DNA from: Alphaproteobacteria bacterium
GTDB lineage: Bacteria; Pseudomonadota; Alphaproteobacteria; Rs-D84
Length of the DNA stretch: 41,886 nucleotides
Assembly (NCBI GenBank): GCA_016927395.1
Contig: JAFGMU010000013.1
Span: 1-41,886, forward strand
Direction: 5' to 3'
Positions 24,988 through 33,103 of this stretch are shown in pieces. A program made the position numbers and the translations under genes. Within the stretch, counting starts at the first letter, position 1. Every line of letters begins with the position of its first letter. The notes beneath the pieces are model-generated. The model saw nothing but the letters and a program-made list of their open reading frames with translations. It made no database searches and was not told where the DNA came from.

Positions 24988-26295
24988 ATGAAACTTAGGT
25001 CAATTATATTTTCTTTGATGATTTTTACACTAGCTGTTCCCGCTAATGCTATTAATGTGGCTTCGGGTGCACGCAGTTGGTGGGGATATAATGGCGGAAA
25101 AGATTCATCTGGTTCTGCTGGGGATTTTATGATTGCGGGTGCACTGGGTATGGCTGGTATGCATGGAACATACGATGATGAATGGGCAGTTGTTGGTATG
25201 GTTGCCCAGAAAATTGTGGAACATGGTGGATATTTCTGTCCATATCAAATCCAATGTGCAAATAAAAACAAAAAGCGTGCCAGTTGGACCATGTATTATT
25301 ATCCAACAGGATATGCATCTGTTGGTTGTTCTTGGATTTGTGAACCAGGATATGGTGGTGAAAATTGTCTTTCTAAAACCAGTTACGCCAGCTGTGATAC
25401 AAAAATTTATGGAACCAACAAAGGTCAAAAATTCGGTGGACTTTCTTTAAAAACATCTGGTGGCAATTCAAATCAAAAAGAATCAGAAGTTTCGGGTTTT
25501 AATCAATGGGGGACTGATCCAGAATCAGATGTTGTTCTTGGTATTGTAAGGTTTATGAATCATGGTGTTGTTGCTGGGCCTGTTAAAATAACCTGTGACA
25601 GGAATGGTTATAAAGATGCAAAATCATTTGTTAAAAGTGTGGACGCAGCTGTTGGAAATCAAAAGTTATTATGTGCAAACGGCTATACGGCTAATTCATC
25701 AGGTACGGATTGTGAACCAATCAGTGCGGACGCTTGTGCGACCCAGAATTTAAAATTCTGTGATAACTTTCCACGCGGCAATTATGACAGCAGTTTGCAT
25801 ACAATACAAGAATCAACAGGATGTGCAAAATATTTTTGTTCGGATAGTACCAAAGCATTTCCAAAAGTTGGGGATTTTTCATGTTCTGATTGCAGTGCCA
25901 GCATAAAAGGTGGTGTCAGCAAAATAAACGGTGTTTGTGTAAAATGTCAAACCGGACAGTATTTTGATTCAAATACCAGCACTTGCCAATCTGCTGATGC
26001 ATATACTAAATCCGATTTGCAATATGGAAAAAATGTAACCAAAAATGATAAAACTGTTACAGATCGGTGTTGGACAATGGTAACACCAGATGATTATAGA
26101 AAATGTGTTACAAGGTCAAATTTTTCACCGGTTTTTGAAGAATTACCAGTTTATGATAATGAATTAACAGGAAATAGAACAGAGCCAAATATTCCAGTTG
26201 TTACTATTACAACACAAAACAAACCAATAAAACCAAAAGATTTACAACCTAATGATTATAAATTACAAGATGGTGAAAAATATATGATTCAATAA
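24988..26295 (+). CDS. Secreted cysteine-containing protein, 435 aa
   Basis: No family recognised. The signal peptide is residues 1-21 (LMIFTLAVPANA). The mature part begins with a Trp/Gly-rich segment (SWWGYNGG), then CSWICEPGYGGENC, an EGF-like spacing, and further Cys pairs through the middle (CDNFPRGNYDSS, CSDCSASIKGG, CVKCQTGQYF). It ends in a low-complexity Pro/Lys/Thr-rich tail. The Cys spacing recalls the GYYCP proteins at 10-14 kb but the repeat itself and the YDDSM C-terminus are absent. Operon with the preceding gene; a strong terminator follows. Confidence 0.84.
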   Translation: MKLRSIIFSLMIFTLAVPANAINVASGARSWWGYNGGKDSSGSAGDFMIAGALGMAGMHGTYDDEWAVVGMVAQKIVEHGGYFCPYQIQCANKNKKRASWTMYYYPTGYASVGCSWICEPGYGGENCLSKTSYASCDTKIYGTNKGQKFGGLSLKTSGGNSNQKESEVSGFNQWGTDPESDVVLGIVRFMNHGVVAGPVKITCDRNGYKDAKSFVKSVDAAVGNQKLLCANGYTANSSGTDCEPISADACATQNLKFCDNFPRGNYDSSLHTIQESTGCAKYFCSDSTKAFPKVGDFSCSDCSASIKGGVSKINGVCVKCQTGQYFDSNTSTCQSADAYTKSDLQYGKNVTKNDKTVTDRCWTMVTPDDYRKCVTRSNFSPVFEELPVYDNELTGNRTEPNIPVVTITTQNKPIKPKDLQPNDYKLQDGEKYMIQ

Positions 26296-26296
26296 A

Positions 26297-26322
26297 AAAA
26301 AACGCCCTTCAGGGCGTTTTTT
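26297..26322. terminator. Bidirectional terminator, 24988 gene and XRE gene
   Basis: CGCCC-TTCA-GGGCG stem flanked by eight or more A on the left and six T on the right. It serves the secreted protein on the plus strand and the XRE regulator on the minus strand, and overlaps the latter's stop region. Confidence 0.88.
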
Positions 26323-26734
26323 AATCATTTCCGTTTAGGCTTTTAAGCATTTTCATAACCATTTTTCTTTGGTCATCGTTTGGTAATTTCCAATATAAGT
26401 TAATCAACAGCAGAGATTCGTTTTTACCCAATGGGTCATTATTTTTTTGTTCTGACACCCTGGCGGAACGATTGGAACGCGTTTCTTCTGGCATATTACC
26501 GGGAAGGCCCGAAAAGAAAAATGAAACAGGTGTTTCCAGTGCTGAACTGACATCAAATAGCCGAGAAGCAGAGATTCGATTTTCTGCCGTCTCGTATTTC
26601 TGAATCTGTTGAAAAGTTACGCCACAAATCCTAGCCAGGTCTTTTTGAGAAAGTCCCATCATATTGCGGCGCAGCTGCATTCGTTGACCGATATGCTCGT
26701 CTATTGACGTAGGAATGAAACTCTTTCCGCTCAT
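26321..26734 (-). CDS. XRE-family transcriptional regulator
   Basis: A 137-residue cytoplasmic DNA-binding protein. Residues 13-70 form a Cro/C1-type helix-turn-helix (IGQRMQLRRNMMGLSQKDLARICGVT-FQQIQKYE pattern) of the sort common in alphaproteobacteria, continuing ISASRLFDVSSALETPVSFFF. The C-terminal part is low-complexity, then a helical tail that may dimerise. GGGAG precedes the ATG. The upstream region has two overlapping TAGGA/TCCTA inverted repeats covering the -10, consistent with autoregulation. Regulated genes could include divergent gpmI, whose promoter is adjacent. Identification as XRE is secure; targets unknown. Confidence 0.92.
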   Translation of the reverse strand: MSGKSFIPTSIDEHIGQRMQLRRNMMGLSQKDLARICGVTFQQIQKYETAENRISASRLFDVSSALETPVSFFFSGLPGNMPEETRSNRSARVSEQKNNDPLGKNESLLLINLYWKLPNDDQRKMVMKMLKSLNGND

Positions 26735-26754
26735 AATTTTTTCTCCCAGAATGA

Positions 26755-26791
26755 ATTATAGGATATGAAAAACGTCCTATACTATACAGGA
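26755..26791 (-). promoter_or_regulatory. XRE promoter with overlapping operator-like repeats
   Basis: The minus-strand -10 (TATAAT, plus 26755-26760) overlaps TATAGGA (26757-26763), which pairs with TCCTATA (26775-26781). The latter also starts a second near-palindrome TCCTATACTATACAGGA (26775-26791). Three evenly placed half-sites covering the core promoter look like an autoregulatory operator. Confidence 0.5.
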
Positions 26792-26809
26792 TTTATACAA
26801 GTTTTCTTT

Positions 26810-26838
26810 TTGTTTTGCAATCAAAAAACTGTTATAAT
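26810..26838 (+). promoter_or_regulatory. gpmI promoter
   Basis: TTGTTT, 17-base spacer, TATAAT (26833-26838). GGAGA (26866-26870) sits before the ATG at 26875, leaving a leader of about 30 bases. Confidence 0.6.
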
Positions 26839-26874
26839 AACGTGTTAGGCATTAAAGTAAATATCGGAGATAAA

Positions 26875-28350
26875 ATGACAAAACCCTTGGTTTTATGTAT
26901 TCTGGATGGTGTTGGTATAAGTAAAGAAAAATTGCATAATGCGGTTGTAATGGCAAAAATGCCTTTTTTTAATGGATTATTTGAAAAATATCCTAATTCA
27001 ATATTGGATGCCAGTGGCCCAGCAGTTGGTTTACCTGATAATATTATGGGAAATTCCGAAGTTGGACATATAACAATTGGTTCAGGTAGAATAGTTAATC
27101 AATTTTTGCGCAGATTTCAAATTGAAAATTGGGATAAAAATAAATCTTTGCATAATTTTATTAACGATATTAATAAATCCGGCGGAATTGTACATCTGGT
27201 GGGAATGATGTCCGATGGACGTGTTCATTCCGACATAAACGATATTATTATAATAGCAAAAAAAATTTTAGAATCAGGTTTAAAAATTTGCATTCATTTT
27301 ATATCTGATGGTCGCGATACTTTGTCACAATCTGCAAAAAACTATATAAATTTGATAAAAAAAGATCTGGGTTCCGAAATCGAATCTGGTCAGGTGTTTT
27401 TTGGAACCTTGTCTGGTCGTTATTATGCGATGGACAGAAATCAAAATACGGAACGCACCGATTTGGCTTTTGATGCAATTGCAAATAATAAATCCCAATA
27501 TCATGCAGATTCGATTGATGATGCATTGCAGATGGCGTATGATCGTGGCGAGATGGATGAATTTATTAAACCAACTGTAATTTCAGGCGATGTTTCAATC
27601 ACAGAAAAAGACGGTGTTTTATTTGGTAATTATCGCAGTGATCGTGCCAGACAGATTTTACGTGAATTATTAAAAACCGGTGCGCACATGTTATGTTTTT
27701 CACAATATGGCGAAGGTTTAGATGAATTATGCCCTGCACTGTTAACTGATATTCAGATAAAAGATACTTTGGGTCAAATATTGGCCGAAAATGGTAAAAG
27801 CCAATTGCGTATAGCGGAAACAGAAAAATACAATCATGTAACATATTTTTTTGATGCAGAAAAAAATATTGATTTTGATAATGAAGAAAAAGTTTTAATT
27901 CCATCACCAAACGTTTCGACTTTTGATTTAAAACCGGAAATGTCAGCACCAGAAATAACCAGTGAACTGTTACCCAGATTACCGAATTTTGATGTTGTTA
28001 TTTTGAATTACGCAAATGGTGATATGGTTGGTCATACCGGAATAGAAACTGCTGCGATATCTGCAATGGAATGTTTAGATAAACAGTTATCTGAATTGGT
28101 GCCTGCGGTTTTGAAGCTTGGTGGTACAATTTTAATAACAGCTGATCATGGTAATGCCGAAAAAATGTGGGATGATTCAGATAATGTTCCATGGACAGCG
28201 CATACTACAAATCCGGTTCCATTTATTGTTGTATCTAATGAAAAACATAATGTTCGTGATGGCGGACTATCGGACATTGCACCAACAATGTTAAAATTAT
28301 TAAATCTGTCTCAGCCGTCTGATATGACAGGACATAGTTTAATTGATTAA
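26875..28350 (+). CDS. gpmI: Phosphoglycerate mutase, cofactor-independent
   Basis: Glycolytic enzyme that interconverts 3- and 2-phosphoglycerate without 2,3-bisphosphoglycerate; alkaline phosphatase superfamily, two Mn ions. 491 residues from the ATG at 26875, which has GGAGA upstream; an ATG at 26815 overlaps the promoter. Key parts are DGVG at 11-14, the phospho-serine in GNSEVGH (Ser61), SDGRDT, the RSDRARQI segment and the metal ligands in TADHGNAE. The family is usually 505-515 residues, so a few loops are short. Monocistronic, with a promoter and a terminator of its own. With the phosphofructokinase at 33 kb it indicates working glycolysis. Confidence 0.97.
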   Translation: MTKPLVLCILDGVGISKEKLHNAVVMAKMPFFNGLFEKYPNSILDASGPAVGLPDNIMGNSEVGHITIGSGRIVNQFLRRFQIENWDKNKSLHNFINDINKSGGIVHLVGMMSDGRVHSDINDIIIIAKKILESGLKICIHFISDGRDTLSQSAKNYINLIKKDLGSEIESGQVFFGTLSGRYYAMDRNQNTERTDLAFDAIANNKSQYHADSIDDALQMAYDRGEMDEFIKPTVISGDVSITEKDGVLFGNYRSDRARQILRELLKTGAHMLCFSQYGEGLDELCPALLTDIQIKDTLGQILAENGKSQLRIAETEKYNHVTYFFDAEKNIDFDNEEKVLIPSPNVSTFDLKPEMSAPEITSELLPRLPNFDVVILNYANGDMVGHTGIETAAISAMECLDKQLSELVPAVLKLGGTILITADHGNAEKMWDDSDNVPWTAHTTNPVPFIVVSNEKHNVRDGGLSDIAPTMLKLLNLSQPSDMTGHSLID

Positions 28351-28380
28351 AAAATCCCGATTTTTATCGGGATTAATTTT
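28351..28380. terminator. Bidirectional terminator, gpmI and tadA
   Basis: ATCCCGAT-TTTT-ATCGGGAT, followed by TAATTTTTT on the plus strand and preceded by an A-run that gives T on the minus strand. The right arm overlaps the tadA stop codon. Confidence 0.85.
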
Positions 28381-28819
28381 TTCTTTTATTTTTGAAAAAC
28401 TCGCGCAGCATTGTTGCGGATTGTTCGGCATATTCTGAAAACTGCTCTACGCCTGGTTTCCAAAGATGTTTATCAGTCTCAAATATTTTTGAATTATGAA
28501 AAATTCCACCACCTTTTTCATCCATAGCTGCAAAATATATTTTTTTGATTCGTGCGTATGAAATAGCAGTCGCACACATTGCACATGGTTCCAATGTCAC
28601 ATAAATTTCACAGTTATCTAAAAATTTTGCGTCCAGTTTTTTACAGGCTTTGTTAATTGCATCCATTTCTGCGTGCAGTGTTGGGTTTTTATTTAATTGA
28701 ACTTTGTTTCGACCACGCGCAATTATTTTTCCATCACAAACAATAACGGCACCGATTGGTACATCATCATGTTGGGATGCACGTTTTGCACAAATAAAAG
28801 CTTGTTTCATAAAATCCAT
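28373..28819 (-). CDS. tadA: tRNA-specific adenosine deaminase TadA
   Basis: Zinc-dependent deaminase that converts A34 to inosine in tRNA-Arg(ACG). 148 residues, usual size. The zinc site is complete: HAE (49-51) and PCAMC (78-82). PIGAVIV near 21 and the C-terminal GVEQFSEYAEQSATMLREFFKNKR match TadA rather than cytosine or guanine deaminases. It runs divergently from rsmD with 17 bases between the start codons, so the promoters must lie within the coding sequences. No clear Shine-Dalgarno sequence. The genomic link to rsmD is common in alphaproteobacteria. Confidence 0.93.
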   Translation of the reverse strand: MDFMKQAFICAKRASQHDDVPIGAVIVCDGKIIARGRNKVQLNKNPTLHAEMDAINKACKKLDAKFLDNCEIYVTLEPCAMCATAISYARIKKIYFAAMDEKGGGIFHNSKIFETDKHLWKPGVEQFSEYAEQSATMLREFFKNKRKN

Positions 28820-28829
28820 AGTTTATACT
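28802..28829 (+). promoter_or_regulatory. rsmD promoter predicting a leaderless mRNA
   Basis: TTGTTT, 16-base spacer, TATACT, then seven bases to the rsmD ATG. The -35 lies inside the start of tadA on the other strand. Confidence 0.5.
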
Positions 28830-28836
28830 TTAACTC

Positions 28837-29376
28837 ATGGATTCAAAATTGCAAATTATTTCGGGAAAATGGCGCGGAAGAAAATTGAACATACCTGTTG
28901 ATGCGCGACCAACACAAAATCGTGCAAGAATGGCACTTTTTAATATGTTGGAATCTTTGGAAATTCGCCCAAATAATGTTTGGGATGCTTTTGCAGGTAG
29001 TGGTGCATTTGGAATAGAATGTTTATCCAGATATGATTCAAATGTGATTTTTACCGATAAATCACAAGATTCAATAAAAACAATTCAATCAAATTTGAAA
29101 AACATAGTTGGCAAATTTTCTGTTGAAAAGACAAATGCAATGGATGTTATTAAAAAATACGGTTCCCATTCAGATTTGATTTTTATTGATCCACCATATT
29201 CTGAAACTGATATAGGAATGGCCTTTGTGCAGAGACTTTTTGGCGTTGTAAATTCCGGTACAATTTTGATTTGGGAAATTGAAAACGACAAATTTGAAAA
29301 AATTCCAGACGGTTGGGATATTTTGCGCGATAAAAAATATGGCCGTGCCAGATTTTTAATTTTAAAAAAAGCTTGA
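28837..29376 (+). CDS. rsmD: 16S rRNA m2G966 methyltransferase RsmD
   Basis: Methyltransferase of 179 residues that makes m2G966 in 16S rRNA. Motifs: ISGKWRGRKLNIP near the N-terminus, RPTQNRARMALFNML, the SAM-binding VWDAFAGSGAFGIE (48-61), and catalytic DPPYSE (118-123). No Shine-Dalgarno sequence precedes the ATG. TTGTTT (28802-28807), a 16-base spacer and TATACT (28824-28829) sit inside tadA and place the transcription start at or next to the ATG, so a leaderless mRNA is likely. Divergent from tadA. Confidence 0.95.
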   Translation: MDSKLQIISGKWRGRKLNIPVDARPTQNRARMALFNMLESLEIRPNNVWDAFAGSGAFGIECLSRYDSNVIFTDKSQDSIKTIQSNLKNIVGKFSVEKTNAMDVIKKYGSHSDLIFIDPPYSETDIGMAFVQRLFGVVNSGTILIWEIENDKFEKIPDGWDILRDKKYGRARFLILKKA

Positions 29377-29409
29377 TTTTTCGATTATTTTAATAAATAA
29401 TGACAGCCG

Positions 29410-29429
29410 CCGACACCCTTGGAGGTCGG
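29410..29429 (+). other. Hairpin in the rplY leader
   Basis: CCGAC pairs with GTCGG, with further C/G pairs inside, in an otherwise AT-rich leader 27 bases before the rplY start. L25 binds 5S rRNA, so autoregulation through this stem is possible but unproved. Confidence 0.35.
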
Positions 29430-29455
29430 ATTAGTTTATTAAAAAAGGATAAAAA

Positions 29456-30103
29456 ATGTCTATTAAATTAAACGCAGGAATTCGCAATGTTGCTGGCAAG
29501 GGGGCCGCACGTGCAGTTCGCAATAACAAAAACATTCCAGCCGTAATTTACGGTGAAAACAAATCCCCAGTTGCGATTGAGTTAGATGGTCGCGGTTTTG
29601 AAATGCTGATTAAACAGCCAGGTTTGCGAACAAAGTTGTTTGAAATTGATGTAAAAGAAGGTAAAGAAAACGCAATGTTGGTTGATATCCAATATCATCC
29701 TGTATCAGATCGCGTTGTTCACGTAGACTTTAAACGTATCGACGTTAAAAAGCCTGTAAACGTGGTTGTACCAGTAGAAATTATTAACGCTGAAATTTCC
29801 AAGGGTTTGAAATTGGGCGGTGTATTGAACTTTGCAGTGCGTTCTGTTGCATTGGTTGGTTTAATTGAATCAATTCCAGAAAAAATCCAAATTGATTTGG
29901 CAGATTTAAATATTGGTGATTCTGTTCACGGATCTGATTTGAAATTGCCGACTGGTATCGAATTAGGATTACGTCAGGAAAATCTAGCATTTGCAACGAT
30001 TGGTGGAAAAATGGCTGAAGAAGCAGATGCCAAAAAATCTGCAAGTTCCGAAGCAGCTTCTGCAGCAAAATCTGCACCAGCAAAATCTACATCAAAGAAA
30101 TAA
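29456..30103 (+). CDS. rplY: Ribosomal protein L25, CTC form
   Basis: 5S rRNA-binding protein of the large subunit, 215 residues. Residues 1-95 form the L25 beta-barrel ([27 protein letters not shown], typical), followed by the TL5/CTC extra domain up to about 185 ([23 protein letters not shown]). The last 30 residues are low complexity, Ala/Ser/Lys-rich. The two-domain CTC form is usual in alphaproteobacteria. AAAAAAGGAT precedes the ATG, and a strong terminator follows. pth, the usual neighbour, is not here. Confidence 0.96.
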   Translation: MSIKLNAGIRNVAGKGAARAVRNNKNIPAVIYGENKSPVAIELDGRGFEMLIKQPGLRTKLFEIDVKEGKENAMLVDIQYHPVSDRVVHVDFKRIDVKKPVNVVVPVEIINAEISKGLKLGGVLNFAVRSVALVGLIESIPEKIQIDLADLNIGDSVHGSDLKLPTGIELGLRQENLAFATIGGKMAEEADAKKSASSEAASAAKSAPAKSTSKK

Positions 30104-30120
30104 AATTGTTTTGTTTGATA

Positions 30121-30147
30121 AAAAACCGCCATTTTGGCGGTTTTTTT
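30121..30147 (+). terminator. rplY terminator
   Basis: AAAAACCGCC, ATTTT loop, GGCGG and seven T. A strong intrinsic terminator 17 bases past the rplY stop. Confidence 0.9.
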
Positions 30148-30170
30148 ATATTATTATTTTTCCTATTGCC

Positions 30171-30201
30171 CTTGAAATGGATATTTTTTTAACTATATCG
30201 C
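30171..30201 (+). promoter_or_regulatory. RpoH-type heat-shock promoter of dnaK
   Basis: CTTGAAA (30171-30177) and CTATATCG (30193-30200) with 17-18 bases between the CTTG and the -10 agree well with the alphaproteobacterial heat-shock consensus CTTG-N17/18-CYTATNTNNG. There is no comparable sigma70 site in the leader. Confidence 0.6.
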
Positions 30202-30233
30202 ACACAGATAAATATTTAATAGGAGTACAAAAA

Positions 30234-32135
30234 ATGGCAAAAGTATTAGGTATCGATTTGGGAACTACAAATTCTGCAATGGCTTTTATGGACGGAGCAG
30301 ACCCAAAAATTATCGAAAATTCCGAAGGACAACGTACAACACCTTCTGTTGTTGCAATTACAGGTGGTGGTGAACAGTTGGTTGGTGTCACTGCAAAAAA
30401 CCAAGCAGTTACAAATCCTGAAAATACAGTTTATGAAATCAAACGTCTGATGGGTTTGCGTTTTGACAGCCCTGCAGTAAAAGAAATCGCATCACTTGTT
30501 CCATATAAAATTATTGCTGGCGAAAATGGTGATGCATGGGTTGAAATCGAAGGCAAAAAATATGCCCCTTCACAAATTTCTGCGATGATTTTAGCCAAGT
30601 TGAAAAAAGATGCAGAAAGTTATTTAGGCGAAACAGTAACAGACGCTGTTATCACTGTTCCTGCATACTTTAACGATTCCCAACGCCAGGCAACCAAGGA
30701 TGCTGGTCGTATTGCAGGCTTGAACGTTTTGCGTATTGTTAATGAACCAACAGCCGCTGCACTGGCATATGGTTTGGATAAAAATAAAAACGGTACAGTC
30801 GCTGTTTACGACTTGGGTGGTGGTACATTCGATATTTCTATTTTGGAAATTGTAGATGGTGTTTTCGAAGTTAAATCCACAAACGGTGATACCGCATTGG
30901 GTGGATCTGATTTTGACGCACGCATTTTGAATTATTTAATTTCTGAATTCAAATCTGAAAAAGGTATTGATTTGTCATCCGATAAATTGGCCTTGCAACG
31001 TTTGAAAGAAGCTGCTGAAAAAGCAAAAATTGAATTGTCATCAAAAACAAGCACTGAAATCAACCTGCCTTATTTGACAGCAAATGCATCTGGTCCGGTT
31101 CATTTCAATACAACGCTGACACGTGCAAAGCTGGAATCACTGGTTGCAGATTTAATTGAAAAAACAATTGAACCATGTCGCAAAGCATTAAAAGACGCAG
31201 GTTTGGATAAATCTAAGATTGACGAAGTAATTTTGGTTGGTGGTCAGACACGTATGCCAAAAGTTATGGAAACAGTAAAAGAATTCTTTGATCGCGAACC
31301 ACACAAAGGTGTTAATCCAGACGAAGTTGTGGGCCTGGGTGCGGCAATCCAAGGCGGTGTATTAAAAGGCGATGTAAAAGATGTTTTGTTGCTGGACGTA
31401 ACACCATTGTCATTGGGGATTGAAACATTGGGTGGTGTGTTTACACGCTTGATTGATAGAAATACAACAATTCCAACAAAAAAATCCCAGGTTTTCAGCA
31501 CAGCCGAAGATAACCAGAACGCTGTTACAATTCGCGTGTTCCAGGGTGAACGTGATATGGCTGCTGATAACAAATTGTTGGGTCAGTTTAATTTGGAAGG
31601 TATTGCACCTGCTCCACGCGGCATGCCACAAATCGAAGTTTCATTTGATATTGATGCGAACGGTATTGTGCATGTATCTGCCAAGGACAAAGGCACAGGC
31701 AAAGAACAAATGATTTCTATTAAGTCTGATGGTGGTCTGTCCGAAGAAGATATTAAAAAAATGGTAGAAGAAGCTGCAAAGAATGCCGAGGCTGATAAAA
31801 AGAAACGTGAATTAGTAGAAGCTAAAAATGGTGCCGAAGCTGCGGTATTCGGAATAGAGAAATCTTTGAAAGAACATGGTGACAAAGTCAGTGCTGATGA
31901 AAAGTCTGCAATTGAATCGGCCAAAAAAGAATTGGAAGATGAATTAAAAAATTCAGATGCGACTGTTGAAAGCCTGAAAACAAAAACCGATAGCTTGAAT
32001 GAAAAAGCAATGAAACTGGGTGAAGCAATCTACAAAGCTACTCAGGAACAAGCAAACGCAGCGGGCGCAGAATCATCAGAAGAAAAATCATCTGATGATA
32101 ATACAACCGATGCAGATTTTTCTGAAAAGAAATAA
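30234..32135 (+). CDS. dnaK: Chaperone DnaK (Hsp70)
   Basis: ATP-dependent Hsp70 chaperone of the cytoplasm, 633 residues. The ATG at 30234 has AGGAG eight bases upstream and gives the canonical [16 protein letters not shown] start; the frame is open further upstream but that part is not DnaK. Family signatures: [29 protein letters not shown], and the substrate-binding domain [17 protein letters not shown]. The C-terminal lid is charged, and ends DADFSEKK, without the EEVD of eukaryotic cytosolic forms. The RpoH-like promoter suggests heat-shock control. dnaJ and grpE are not adjacent; a terminator follows. Confidence 0.98.
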   Translation: MAKVLGIDLGTTNSAMAFMDGADPKIIENSEGQRTTPSVVAITGGGEQLVGVTAKNQAVTNPENTVYEIKRLMGLRFDSPAVKEIASLVPYKIIAGENGDAWVEIEGKKYAPSQISAMILAKLKKDAESYLGETVTDAVITVPAYFNDSQRQATKDAGRIAGLNVLRIVNEPTAAALAYGLDKNKNGTVAVYDLGGGTFDISILEIVDGVFEVKSTNGDTALGGSDFDARILNYLISEFKSEKGIDLSSDKLALQRLKEAAEKAKIELSSKTSTEINLPYLTANASGPVHFNTTLTRAKLESLVADLIEKTIEPCRKALKDAGLDKSKIDEVILVGGQTRMPKVMETVKEFFDREPHKGVNPDEVVGLGAAIQGGVLKGDVKDVLLLDVTPLSLGIETLGGVFTRLIDRNTTIPTKKSQVFSTAEDNQNAVTIRVFQGERDMAADNKLLGQFNLEGIAPAPRGMPQIEVSFDIDANGIVHVSAKDKGTGKEQMISIKSDGGLSEEDIKKMVEEAAKNAEADKKKRELVEAKNGAEAAVFGIEKSLKEHGDKVSADEKSAIESAKKELEDELKNSDATVESLKTKTDSLNEKAMKLGEAIYKATQEQANAAGAESSEEKSSDDNTTDADFSEKK

Positions 32136-32150
32136 TCAGAAAAAACTTAG

Positions 32151-32184
32151 AAATAAAAATCCGGCAATAGCCGGATTTTTATTT
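32151..32184. terminator. Bidirectional terminator, dnaK and the HExxH gene
   Basis: A 15-bp perfect stem (AAATAAAAATCCGGC and its complement) with an AATA loop. The T-rich arm on either strand follows the GC part. It touches the stop of the convergent minus-strand gene. Confidence 0.9.
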
Positions 32185-33103
32185 AATAATCTAAAGCTTT
32201 TGAAGCAATTTCCATGGCAATTTTATCACTATCAAATTTTCCAAGACTTTTCGCCATAGTTGTCAGTTGTGATAAATAGTCATTGCGTTTTGATTCAGAT
32301 AATTTTTCAAAAATATTTATTTTCTGTCCTTCTATATCAAATGTGAAGAAAGCGTTTATAATCTCATCAAAGGAATATTTTTTATATAATGATTTCTTCA
32401 AGATATACGATGTCGGAGATATTGAATTATTAGATAATTTTAAAATATTTTTTTTATATTCAGAATCAAATACATTCATAAAATTTGCAATTGCAATGTT
32501 AAATATTACTGTTGCTTCGCCTGGTGATATTTTATTAATTTCTAAATTATTTTTATCATCATTCAAATAATGAATATATGCAATTAATAACTGATAAATT
32601 TCCCCCGGAATATTAATATTAATTGTCGGATTTTTTGTATTATTTGATTTATATTTTATTAATTTTGTTCGTATATGAATATAAGCTGACATGTATGCAC
32701 TTATTTCATCTAACAGAATTAAAATAGTACGGTCTTGTTTTGACAAATGGTAAAGATTTTTTAGATATTTAGAATTTTCAGCATGTTTTTTTTCGTGTAT
32801 TTTTGTAAAAATTAAATGTTTATTGTGCGCATCAACTTGATTTTTTAATTCAGAATTTTCTTTTGCAATTTCGCGGTCTAGATATAATGCGTATAAATAT
32901 ATTTCATTTTTATTTGGTATATATGAACCAAAAGTACAGTTTTTATCTATATCATTTTGAGAGTTAATTTTTCTTTTTGCGACAATAAATTTTGTTTTTC
33001 GCATTGAAGAAATTTTATGACTTAAAACTTTTACAGAATTTCCAAATGCTGCTGCAAAAGTTCCTAAATAAAGCAAATAATATAGTATAGATAAATCTGT
33101 CAT
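32183..33103 (-). CDS. Membrane-anchored HExxH protein, candidate metallopeptidase
   Basis: No family recognised. 306 residues. An N-terminal hydrophobic stretch (about 5-22) may anchor it in the membrane. HEKKH (103-107) matches the HExxH zinc-binding motif, and 26 residues later DEISA (132-136) offers a Glu third ligand as in gluzincin-type peptidases. The surrounding region is helical. The C-terminal half is Asn/Lys/Ile-rich and contains FNIAIANFMNVFDSEYKKN. Composition is more AT-rich than the housekeeping genes. It overlaps the phosphofructokinase stop by four bases (ATGA), so the two are translated together. Whether it is a peptidase is inference from the motif alone. Confidence 0.75.
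   Translation of the reverse strand: MTDLSILYYLLYLGTFAAAFGNSVKVLSHKISSMRKTKFIVAKRKINSQNDIDKNCTFGSYIPNKNEIYLYALYLDREIAKENSELKNQVDAHNKHLIFTKIHEKKHAENSKYLKNLYHLSKQDRTILILLDEISAYMSAYIHIRTKLIKYKSNNTKNPTININIPGEIYQLLIAYIHYLNDDKNNLEINKISPGEATVIFNIAIANFMNVFDSEYKKNILKLSNNSISPTSYILKKSLYKKYSFDEIINAFFTFDIEGQKINIFEKLSESKRNDYLSQLTTMAKSLGKFDSDKIAMEIASKALDY

Noticed and set aside
29991-30233. A long N-terminal extension of dnaK (open frame from 29991)
   Set aside because: It runs through the rplY gene, its terminator and the dnaK promoter. AGGAG and the canonical [14 protein letters not shown] start place the true ATG at 30234.
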